A DNA stretch of 28,533 nucleotides from a virus: the IMG/VR virus record IMGVR_UViG_3300021957_000223, positions 1 to 28,533 of that record; one strand, given 5' to 3'. The position numbers were made by a program, and so were the translations under genes. The first letter of the stretch is position 1. Each line of letters starts with the position of its first letter. Under the pieces are notes generated by a model. That model had not been told where the DNA came from. It saw nothing but the letters and a program-made list of their open reading frames with translations, and did no database searches. Shown piece by piece: positions 6,305 through 12,372 of the stretch.

Positions 6305-6675
6305 TGTTTTTTAAAGTTATCTGCTTCAGAATCTGAATAAATTGAATACTGATAAGCATCTATTAATTTTAAAACAAGTCTGTCCTTCAGTCTCTTTTCG
6401 GCCATTGCAAAAGGATAAGGTGCTTTGCAGTTCTTAGGGCTTGCTTCACCAGTTGACCAGATAATCTTATTACCTCGTTTTGCATCTCCAACAATTGCAA
6501 CATCTTGGTTGCTGTCTCTATATATTGTAGGTGCGCCGAACTGTATGTTTTCTTGTGCTGCTATCTTTTCACAAGCATCGTGTGTAATTATCCACATTGA
6601 GCGTGTACCTCTTTTTAATTCCCAAAAGTCATCTTTTGACAAATTATATTTCTGTGCTATTTCTTTAATTTTCAT
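6301..6675 (-). CDS. Conserved phage protein, possible recombination/annealing factor
   Basis: The 124-aa protein begins with an HTH-like helix pair (IAQKYNLSKDDFWELKRGT). A beta-rich middle (APTIYRDSNQDVAIVGDAKR) is followed by WSTGEASPKNCKAPYPFAMA and the helix EKRLKDRLVLKLI. A GEAS-x-x-N segment followed by A-E-K-R-x-x-D-R occurs in several phage proteins of recombination regions, and the final helix is reminiscent of annealing proteins, but I cannot place it in RecT, ERF, Rad52 or Sak3 with confidence. Its position one gene before the RecE-like exonuclease is where an annealing partner would be expected. It overlaps the upstream gene by 11 bases and the membrane peptide downstream by 4. 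Confidence 0.45.
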   Translation of the reverse strand: MKIKEIAQKYNLSKDDFWELKRGTRSMWIITHDACEKIAAQENIQFGAPTIYRDSNQDVAIVGDAKRGNKIIWSTGEASPKNCKAPYPFAMAEKRLKDRLVLKLIDAYQYSIYSDSEADNFKKQ

Positions 6676-6982
6676 AGTTTTTAATTTTTGTAAATATAGT
6701 TTTTAATTTATTTATTCTTTGTTCATTGTATTGCACCGCAATAGTTTTTAATTGTTTTGCAATGTTGTCTAATTGTGAAATGTAACCTTCAAACCTGTGT
6801 CTATGTATTTCTAAGTCATTGCTTGATAGTCTTATTTGACAAATAATTCTCTTATTCCAGTTAGCTCTTACAACTAAGTTTCTTAATCTGTCTTGTAAAT
6901 ACTTATTAGTTTCATAAGCCCACCAATGAGCTATATTGTCATTATGGTGCTGTTCGTTGTGAGGGTGCGGATAATGTATCAT
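6665..6982 (-). CDS. Histidine-rich N-terminus helical protein, unknown
   Basis: This 105-aa protein starts with a histidine cluster (MIHYPHPHNEQHHNDNIAHW) that could bind metal, followed by long amphipathic helices rich in arginine and asparagine. No enzyme or DNA-binding motif is evident. Its start overlaps the stop of the ribbon-helix-helix candidate upstream (ATGA). The coding frame is well defined, with a continuous 318-base reading frame between coupled neighbours. The function is unknown, and the histidine cluster is the only feature that might guide work on it. Confidence 0.6.
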   Translation of the reverse strand: MIHYPHPHNEQHHNDNIAHWWAYETNKYLQDRLRNLVVRANWNKRIICQIRLSSNDLEIHRHRFEGYISQLDNIAKQLKTIAVQYNEQRINKLKTIFTKIKNYEN

Positions 6983-7134
6983 TGATTGTTGTATTGCTCC
7001 ATTAAACTCAGTAATACCTCAGAGTAAGAACGGTGTCCGTTCTCTTTGCATTTACCTTGAAATTCTACCAGCGTATCAATTTTATTTGCTGGTACATAAA
7101 AAGTTCTTGTTGTGTATGAAATTTCTCTGCTCAT
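6979..7134 (-). CDS. 51-aa ribbon-helix-helix-like candidate regulator
   Basis: The ATG at 7134 opens a 51-residue frame ending at TGA 6979-6981, which overlaps the next start as ATGA. A short N-terminal strand (SYTTRTFYVPANKI) is followed by helix DTLVEFQGKCKENG, the turn HRSYSEV and helix LLSLMEQYNN. This is the strand-helix-helix plan of Arc/MetJ-type repressors, in which the S-x-S-E-V segment starts the second helix. If correct, it would bind DNA as a dimer and is a candidate for the palindromes at 7.48 and 8.57 kb. The family call is by pattern only; residues of the strand that contact DNA are not conserved enough to be certain. Confidence 0.45.
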   Translation of the reverse strand: MSREISYTTRTFYVPANKIDTLVEFQGKCKENGHRSYSEVLLSLMEQYNNQ

Positions 7135-7136
7135 AA

Positions 7137-7247
7137 TTATTTATTTATATAGTTAATTAATTGTTCGTTTTGTTTATCTATTTTAATTGCTAATTGACTT
7201 AATTCTTCTAAGTCGTTAAAGATTTGCGTTTTATTAAATATATCCAT
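7137..7247 (-). CDS. 36-aa small helical protein
   Basis: A 36-residue frame runs from ATG 7247 to TAA 7137-7139. The product is acidic and helical (NDLEELSQLAIKIDKQNEQL), with leucine spacing suggesting a short coiled coil. It begins 5 bases after the preceding gene ends and stops 2 bases before the start of the ribbon-helix-helix candidate, so it fills the gap. The evidence is limited to the tight fit and the plausible composition. Confidence 0.4.
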   Translation of the reverse strand: MDIFNKTQIFNDLEELSQLAIKIDKQNEQLINYINK

Positions 7248-7251
7248 TTTC

Positions 7252-7395
7252 TTAATGTTTAGAAATTGAAACTGCTGTTGTGTTAAAATTATCATCAATA
7301 AATTCTTTTACCTTTTGTACAGTATGAAATGGTAAATTTAACTCTATTGTTTTTTTATTAATAAGAGTAATTGTAAATGTGTTTAAGTTTTTCAT
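7252..7395 (-). CDS. Small hypothetical protein, first gene after the 7.4 kb intergenic region
   Basis: The ATG at 7395 gives 47 residues beginning MKNLNTFTITLINKK and ending in a strand-helix arrangement (LPFHTVQKVKEFIDDNF). The frame stays open to a TTG at 7479, but the extra 28 residues are an isoleucine- and phenylalanine-rich run expected from AT-rich non-coding DNA, and they would cover the palindrome there. The ATG start is therefore preferred. It would be the first gene of the replication block. No family is recognised. Confidence 0.5.
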   Translation of the reverse strand: MKNLNTFTITLINKKTIELNLPFHTVQKVKEFIDDNFNTTAVSISKH

Positions 7396-7492
7396 AATAA
7401 TAGTTTTAAAGTTTATGGTTGTAAATATATATATAAATATAATACAAATTACAAAACACACTAAAAACTTTATTAACAATAAAATGTTAATT
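7396..7492 (-). promoter_or_regulatory. AT-rich intergenic region, possible promoter for the replication block
   Basis: This 97-base gap is the longest one between genes in the replication half. Its minus strand is a long AT run with TAATTTG and TATATTTA, near matches to the Bacteroidota -7 element TAnnTTTG. No convincing -33 TTG partner at 17-19 bases was found. The palindrome at 7473-7490 lies at its upstream end. A promoter for the genes from 7.4 to 0 kb is plausible, but the element cannot be fixed by eye. Confidence 0.35.
7473..7490. promoter_or_regulatory. Palindrome TTAACA-N6-TGTTAA, copy 1
   Basis: TTAACA (7473-7478) and TGTTAA (7485-7490) form a perfect inverted repeat with a 6-base spacer. 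It lies 2 bases past the metallophosphoesterase stop codon. The same arms and spacer length recur at 8558-8575 on the other side of that gene. It may be an operator for a dimeric repressor. As RNA it could be a weak terminator-like hairpin, since a TTTTT run lies 8 bases downstream on the minus strand. Confidence 0.45.
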
Positions 7493-8557
7493 CTAAAATA
7501 AATGTGTAATTCTGGCTACTTGGCCATTGTATTTAGAGAAGATAAAACCCTCTATTGCTTGGTTATTAGACGAAGTGTAACCTTGCTTGTGATGCCAACT
7601 GTCCGAAGGCGATGGGCTACGGAAACTTTCTAAACTGCAACCGATTAAATCCTTTGAAACTTTGTGATGTAAATGATGCGTAAACATATATCTATACTTT
7701 GATTCACTCCATTCTTTACACTCATCAGCCATTAATAAAGGTAGTAAATCCCACTTAGCACCATCTCCGTGAGTGCTGCCGATTAACGAGTTAAAGTAGG
7801 TGTAATATTTACGATGTTGTAAACTAATATCAAAAGTTATGTTTTTACTATTTCTAAAATAAGTTGAAATTGTATCTGCTAAACAAAATCCTGTCAAATA
7901 ATCGTGGTTACTACTATTATAAACAACGTGTAAATCAGGATAGAAACTAACTAATGTTTCAATAATATTAATATATAATCTTTTAGCTATATGAAAATGC
8001 TCAAAAAACATTCCATCAACATCTTGAACAGTTCCCCTTGTAGTTTTACCACCGCTTGGTGTGTCAATGTGCATAACATCATTGCCAATACAAAGTATTA
8101 ATTTATCTATATTAAAACCGTTACTTTTCTGTAATATACCATCAACAGCTTCAAGCGTTCTTTGAACTGCTATTTGCTTATTATATTCTTCACCACTTAC
8201 AAAAGATTTACATAATTTACCAATATGTATATCTGCTGGAGATATTAAAAGGCAATGGCCATCGTTTACTTTAGGTTTAACAACCTTTTCAAAGTTTGGT
8301 GAATATTCTTTTAAGTCGTTTAGTAACTGTTGCTTAAACTGCTTTAAATCGTTTTTCTTAAAATTAGGATTCTTAAAATATAAACTGGCTTTTTTGTTTT
8401 TAATCCAACCACTGTGAATGTCATTAGGATTTAAACCTTCTGCTTGTGCTTCTTGTTTTAACCTTCTGTAATCGTTTATAATCTGAGCTTCGTCTGTATT
8501 TAAACGGTATCTTGGGTTAGCACCCTTTTCTCGCCACCTTTTATTATGTGATTTCAT
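7493..8557 (-). CDS. Calcineurin-like metallophosphoesterase
   Basis: This 354-aa protein has the five blocks of the calcineurin-like metallophosphoesterase fold: SPADIHIGKL (D109, H111), CIGNDVMHID (G158-N159-D160), SSNHDY (N217, H218, D219), GSTHGDGAKW (H263) and FTHHLHH (H294-H298). Together these bind two metals. The N-terminal 60 residues are basic and helical (TDEAQIINDYRRLKQEAQAEG) and may bind nucleic acid. Known family members cut phosphodiester bonds in DNA or RNA (for example Mre11/SbcD, archaeal Pol D small subunit) or dephosphorylate proteins; phage members of this length are usually unannotated. It sits alone between the lysis and replication blocks, with matching palindromes at both ends, which hints at separate control. 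Confidence 0.8.
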   Translation of the reverse strand: MKSHNKRWREKGANPRYRLNTDEAQIINDYRRLKQEAQAEGLNPNDIHSGWIKNKKASLYFKNPNFKKNDLKQFKQQLLNDLKEYSPNFEKVVKPKVNDGHCLLISPADIHIGKLCKSFVSGEEYNKQIAVQRTLEAVDGILQKSNGFNIDKLILCIGNDVMHIDTPSGGKTTRGTVQDVDGMFFEHFHIAKRLYINIIETLVSFYPDLHVVYNSSNHDYLTGFCLADTISTYFRNSKNITFDISLQHRKYYTYFNSLIGSTHGDGAKWDLLPLLMADECKEWSESKYRYMFTHHLHHKVSKDLIGCSLESFRSPSPSDSWHHKQGYTSSNNQAIEGFIFSKYNGQVARITHLF

Positions 8558-8575
8558 TTAACAGTTTTTTGTTAA
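8558..8575. promoter_or_regulatory. Palindrome TTAACA-N6-TGTTAA, copy 2, at the metallophosphoesterase start
   Basis: TTAACA (8558-8563) and TGTTAA (8570-8575) flank a 6-base spacer, immediately next to the ATG at 8555-8557. One more base pair (T8557/A8576) extends it. A bound protein, or the mRNA hairpin itself, would block ribosome access to the start codon. It matches the copy beyond the 3' end of the same gene. Confidence 0.45.
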
Positions 8576-8597
8576 ATATATAAAAAAAATTTATTAA

Positions 8598-9035
8598 TTA
8601 CTTTTTGGAGCTTGTTCCGTAGTAAAAAGCAAAGATGTTTCCAATAACAACACCTTCTACCATACCCATTAAATGTATAAACAATTCATTGTCTAAAACT
8701 TGTGGTATATACACTACTGCATAAATTATAAAAACAAAACAAGCTAAACCAATAACCCCTGTAACGTTCATCATCCAGTCGTTAGCACCAGCCTCAGCCA
8801 TTTTGACTTCCCTATCTCTTGCGCTGTCTCTGTCTTTTACCTCTAACTCGTAAAATTCTACAAGCTGCTTGTGTATTTTTTCTTTATCTTCTTGCGATAA
8901 ATCTGATTGACTAACTAAATTTTTAACAACTCCTAACAAGCCTTTGTCTGGTAAAAGGTTTTTTGCTACCTCAAAAACTTGTGGTGCTTTTTCTTTTAGT
9001 AATTGACCTATTTTAGTGTCTTGTAGTTTCTTCAT
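8598..9035 (-). CDS. Holin of the 3TM/gene-transfer-agent type
   Basis: The 145-aa protein has a cytoplasmic helical N-terminus ending in the signature KDRDSARDREVKMAEAGAND (about residues 72-91), then two hydrophobic segments, VTGVIGLACFVFIIYAVVYI and HLMGMVEGVVIGNIFAFYYG. The D-R-x-x-A-R-x-R-E segment before membrane helices is typical of the phage 'holin of 3TMs' family. It would form holes in the inner membrane to release the amidase. Its ATG overlaps the TGA of the 37-aa gene, and the amidase gene lies just upstream, so this is the end of the lysis cassette. Only two strong membrane segments are seen, not three; the amphipathic first helix may be the third. Confidence 0.75.
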   Translation of the reverse strand: MKKLQDTKIGQLLKEKAPQVFEVAKNLLPDKGLLGVVKNLVSQSDLSQEDKEKIHKQLVEFYELEVKDRDSARDREVKMAEAGANDWMMNVTGVIGLACFVFIIYAVVYIPQVLDNELFIHLMGMVEGVVIGNIFAFYYGTSSKK

Positions 9036-9145
9036 CCGCTACAACTTTCACAAGTTTCGTCATCTATGTTGCAAGTTCTTTCTGGAACTGGAACATTTTC
9101 CATTCTTTTAATTAAGTCCTCTAAATTAGTTTGGTTTTTTTCCAT
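9032..9145 (-). CDS. 37-aa Cys-containing protein in the lysis cassette
   Basis: The frame runs from ATG 9145 to TGA 9032-9034 and encodes 37 residues. The N-terminal half is a charged helix (NQTNLEDLIKRMENV); the end has three cysteines (TCNIDDETCESCSG) that could bind metal or form disulfides. Its start overlaps the amidase gene by 20 bases and its stop overlaps the holin start (ATGA). There is no signal peptide or lipobox, so it is not an obvious spanin. The tight overlaps favour a real gene. Confidence 0.5.
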   Translation of the reverse strand: MEKNQTNLEDLIKRMENVPVPERTCNIDDETCESCSG

Positions 9146-9665
9146 CTACTTTCTTTTTTGCTTTTTTTGATTTAACTTCTTGTGCTGCTGCACTTCTTGG
9201 TTTAAAACCTTTTGGCTGATATTCTAAATATTCAGCTTCTGCATCAAAGCAAGGACATTGTTTCATAAATTCAAACTCATCAATCTTGCCATCTTTATTT
9301 AAATCAGGTGACAAATCACGATGTCCGTGTATAGTAGCTTTTGGATATTTTGCTTTTAGTTGTTTAATCAACTTAATTATTAATTCTTTTTGTCTTGGTG
9401 TTCTTGTATCTTCTGGTTTACCTGTTTCTGGGTTTAAACCACCAACATAACAAATAGCAATAGCGTGGTCGTTGTGTCCTCTTGCGCTTGCTGGTTTCCT
9501 ATGCACTGGTCTTCCAAACTCAATAGCTGAGTTTATTACATAGTGATAACCAATATCACTCCAGTTTCTTGGTGCTGATGTATGCCACCTTTTAATTGTG
9601 CTTGAAGCAATACTATTAGAACGAGTAGCACTACAATGAATATGTATTTCTTTAATTTCTCTCAT
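9126..9665 (-). CDS. N-acetylmuramoyl-L-alanine amidase endolysin (Amidase_2)
   Basis: This 179-aa endolysin belongs to the T7 lysozyme/PGRP-type zinc amidases, which split the bond between MurNAc and L-alanine in peptidoglycan. The zinc ligands are likely H10 (IHIHCSAT), H115 (GHRD) and C137 or C139 (QCPCFD); GYHYVI carries the tyrosine expected near the active site. Between GHRDLSP and CPCFD lies an EF-hand-like loop with D121, N123, D125, G126, D129 and E132. The C-terminal 30 residues are lysine-rich and probably flexible. There is no signal peptide, so it depends on the holin. It overlaps the coiled-coil gene upstream by 14 bases and the small Cys gene downstream. Confidence 0.9.
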   Translation of the reverse strand: MREIKEIHIHCSATRSNSIASSTIKRWHTSAPRNWSDIGYHYVINSAIEFGRPVHRKPASARGHNDHAIAICYVGGLNPETGKPEDTRTPRQKELIIKLIKQLKAKYPKATIHGHRDLSPDLNKDGKIDEFEFMKQCPCFDAEAEYLEYQPKGFKPRSAAAQEVKSKKAKKKVDGKKPN

Positions 9666-9975
9666 CTTTTCTTTTGTTTACTTTTTTCTTAGCACTATTA
9701 ATTAAGCGTGCTTCCATCTTCACAACTTTAACCCTTAACTGTATATTTTCTTCAATTAATAATTCAATCTTTGTTTCAAGCTGTTGTATCTTATTACTAA
9801 GAACAGCAACTTGTTGCGCATATAAACTGTCCTCTCTTTCATCTTTCTGAGCAGTTATGTCAATTTTCTTTTTCCATATACTCCAAACCTCTTTTAATCC
9901 AATAGCGGATATTAAAGCAGTTACGGCCATCAATATACTGTGGTCATCCATCTTTATACTTTTTAAACAATTCAT
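9652..9975 (-). CDS. Single-TM coiled-coil protein of the lysis cassette (spanin- or holin-like)
   Basis: The 107-aa protein has one hydrophobic segment (ILMAVTALISAIGLKEVW, about residues 14-31) followed by a lysine cluster and a long coiled coil (LSNKIQQLETKIELLIEEN and beyond), ending in a very basic tail. A membrane anchor with a rod-like coiled coil is the plan of inner-membrane spanins and of some holin-associated proteins, and the gene lies directly before the endolysin. An outer-membrane lipoprotein partner was not found. The ATG at 9975 shares a base with the upstream stop (TAATG). An internal ATG at 9951 (MDDHSIL) would give a shorter form and is also reasonable. Confidence 0.55.
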   Translation of the reverse strand: MNCLKSIKMDDHSILMAVTALISAIGLKEVWSIWKKKIDITAQKDEREDSLYAQQVAVLSNKIQQLETKIELLIEENIQLRVKVVKMEARLINSAKKKVNKRKDERN

Positions 9976-10220
9976 TATTCTGGCATTGGTTCACTCCAAT
10001 CGCTACCAGCTAAAATTACTAAAATTTCTTCGTGAGTGTATACTCCTAAAGGCGTTAAAGTTCCATCAGTTATAAAACTTGGTTCAACTTGGTAACTTAA
10101 AACCATTTCAGTATTAGCTAAATTCCTTCTTACAGATTGAGCAGAGCTTTGGTTTACTTGTGAAAATAACACGAGGTTACTGTCTGATAAATCACAAATT
10201 ATGTATGTTCTATTATTCAT
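9975..10220 (-). CDS. Small conserved phage protein between adhesin and lysis genes
   Basis: The 81-aa product is beta-rich: TYIICDLSDSNLVLFSQVNQ, then VRRNLANTEMVLSYQV and a C-terminal strand-helix (THEEILVILAGSDWSEPMPE). It has no signal peptide or membrane segment. From memory, similar short proteins with a TYVI-x-D/N start lie next to tail-fibre genes in flavobacterial phages and may be small virion or fibre-assembly proteins. This is not established. The gene follows the large adhesin gene after a 26-base AT-rich gap and shares a base with the start of the coiled-coil gene. Confidence 0.55.
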   Translation of the reverse strand: MNNRTYIICDLSDSNLVLFSQVNQSSAQSVRRNLANTEMVLSYQVEPSFITDGTLTPLGVYTHEEILVILAGSDWSEPMPE

Positions 10221-10246
10221 TTTTATTTATTTAATATTATTTAACT

Positions 10247-12370
10247 TCACGACGGTGTGTCTTCTGTTCTGTCAAGTACGTCCATATTGACACTTAGTGA
10301 ATTGCTACTGCTGTAAGGTGCATCACCTATTACTTCATCGCCACCCATTCCAGAACTCAAACCGTTGGCATAACTACCAACGCCATCTACTATATCTACT
10401 TCAGTCATATTTACAGAAGTTCCATTGTTACTACCTTTTTCATCAAGTACTGTCCAGTTAGTATTAAAAGAACTATTACTTCCTAACTGCCACCAGCTTA
10501 CTAAGTTTGAATAGGCGCTATGGTTGTTTAGATTAGATGGTACTCCTTCGTTATAAATTTCTTTAACTTGTGAAGATGTTAAAGCAGCATTCCAGATAGC
10601 GCAGTTAGACAATTTACCATCAACACCATAATATCCAGCACCTTCTGCGTTTATCAATTTAAAAGTAAAACCCTTGTCTGTTTGTGTACCTAATGAAGAA
10701 CCATTTAAATAAGCAGTAGCATTAGTTCCATCTCCTGTTATACAAATGTTATACCATACACCAGCAGTTAAACCTCCGTGAGCAAAAGTACTTAAAGCTC
10801 CTCCAGCTCTTATATATATAGAAGTTGCGTCAATATATGGGTAATAATTACTTGATGCTCCACCAAAAACCACTCCAGCTATTGTGCTTGTAAAATTCAC
10901 CCAAAAACTAACACTTTTATTACCAGTTAAAGTTATGTCTGAATTTAAATCTATGTAATCCCCAGAACCACTAAAAGATAAAGCGTAGGGTGAAATAGAA
11001 GTTTTGAAAGATAAATCTGACTGTTGTAATGCTGATTGTGTCATTCCTGAGCTTGTGCCATCGTTTGAGTTAGAACTGTCATCAGGGATAGACCAAGTTG
11101 TAGTTGATGAATCATAAGTAGCAGAAGCATCTAATTTCCACCAACCCTGTAAAGAAGTAAATCCTGACATTGAAGTAAGTGGAGAACCATTATTGTAAAG
11201 AGTTTCTATTGAGTTAGAACCTGTTGCTGATAGTGCTGTGTTGAATACTTGAACGTTTGAAATAAAGCCATTAAACTCATTATTAAAATTATCTGAACCA
11301 ATATAAGTAGTTCCTTCAATAAAATCTTTAGTTACAGTTGCTGTAGTTTGAGAAACCCCATTATAATATAATGTTGTTAAATTACTTGCATCTCTTGTAA
11401 TAACTATATGAGTCCATTCTCCTGCTGTTGGTAAAGTATGAGTTAAATAGTTAGCATCACTACTTGCTCTTAAAACAAAACCGCTACTATTTAATTTGCC
11501 TATCCATATTCCATTAGTTGTAGGGTTTGCATATACAACAGAATAAGTAGCTGTCCAGTTATTTGGATTAATCCAAGCTGAAAAAGTAAAAGTATTTGTT
11601 CTTGGAGCAAGAATTGCTGAATTACCAAGATTAATTGAATTGTTATTTACTAAACTAAAATCAAAAACAAAGTCCTTCAGAGAAGCGTTGGGTGTCAAAT
11701 AATCTGCTCCGTTAAACGCATCTTGATCACCTAAAGGGTAGTAAGCAACAGGAGCTGGACTTAGCGACATTGGGTTTCCTATAGCAGAACCACCACCATA
11801 CAATGTAGCTATTTGACCAGTAGCAGTTTGACCTACTGAAACACCACCATCAGAAAGGGCATAATTAAAAACAACCACTTGGTCTAATTTCGTTTGATAA
11901 ACTCTATATGTAGGATATAGAGAGCTTAAAGCTCCAATATATAAATTTCCTTCAGCGTTTTTTATAGTTCCACTTGCAGTATTAGAAGCTGTTAAAACAC
12001 CATCAATATACATTTTATGGATAGTGCCACTATAGCTAACAATTACGTGATGCCAATTTCCATCATTATAAGTAAATGTTGAAGTAAGAGTGCTTCGAAC
12101 ATCCAAATAAGACCTTATGCCAGATGTTACAAAGAGTAAATCAAAACCATTTGCGCCAGACGCTTCAGGAAAAGACAAAAAATATCTATTATTTTGCGAA
12201 GTAGAAGTTTTAAACCATATTGACATAGTAGCTGAACTAAATTCATCTATAGTTAATGGCGTTGATATATAATCATTTTGGTCAAATTTGTCCATAGAAT
12301 AGTTACTTTGCTTGTCTTTATTCTCATTGTTAGGCAATCGCCATTGTCTATTTGTAAACTGTGTACTCAT
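10247..12370 (-). CDS. Triple LamG-domain tail adhesin/fibre protein
   Basis: The 707-aa protein contains three concanavalin A-like (LamG/Laminin_G_3) domains, at about residues 23-192, 231-395 and 457-610. Each shows the signature of an early W-strand (MSIWFKTS, FSAWINPNNW, VSFWVNF), a W-x-H/N strand (NWHHVIVSYS, EWTHIVITRD, VWYNICITGD), the turn Y-x-x-G (MYIDGVL, LYYNGVS, AYLNGSS) and a last strand with FN/WN-x-ALS/T. LamG folds bind glycans or proteins, so it probably contacts the host surface polysaccharide. The C-terminus ends with a conserved-looking NMDVLDRTEDTPS segment, perhaps a virion attachment or trimerisation tag. No signal peptide is present, as expected for a virion protein. 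It follows the adhesin gene at 12373 after 2 bases. Confidence 0.8.
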   Translation of the reverse strand: MSTQFTNRQWRLPNNENKDKQSNYSMDKFDQNDYISTPLTIDEFSSATMSIWFKTSTSQNNRYFLSFPEASGANGFDLLFVTSGIRSYLDVRSTLTSTFTYNDGNWHHVIVSYSGTIHKMYIDGVLTASNTASGTIKNAEGNLYIGALSSLYPTYRVYQTKLDQVVVFNYALSDGGVSVGQTATGQIATLYGGGSAIGNPMSLSPAPVAYYPLGDQDAFNGADYLTPNASLKDFVFDFSLVNNNSINLGNSAILAPRTNTFTFSAWINPNNWTATYSVVYANPTTNGIWIGKLNSSGFVLRASSDANYLTHTLPTAGEWTHIVITRDASNLTTLYYNGVSQTTATVTKDFIEGTTYIGSDNFNNEFNGFISNVQVFNTALSATGSNSIETLYNNGSPLTSMSGFTSLQGWWKLDASATYDSSTTTWSIPDDSSNSNDGTSSGMTQSALQQSDLSFKTSISPYALSFSGSGDYIDLNSDITLTGNKSVSFWVNFTSTIAGVVFGGASSNYYPYIDATSIYIRAGGALSTFAHGGLTAGVWYNICITGDGTNATAYLNGSSLGTQTDKGFTFKLINAEGAGYYGVDGKLSNCAIWNAALTSSQVKEIYNEGVPSNLNNHSAYSNLVSWWQLGSNSSFNTNWTVLDEKGSNNGTSVNMTEVDIVDGVGSYANGLSSGMGGDEVIGDAPYSSSNSLSVNMDVLDRTEDTPS

Positions 12371-12372
12371 AA

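Noticed and set aside
7396-7479. 28-residue hydrophobic N-terminal extension (TTG start) of the gene at 7252-7395
   Set aside because: It starts with TTG, is an I/F/Y-rich translation of AT-rich DNA, and would put the palindrome at 7473-7490 partly inside a gene.
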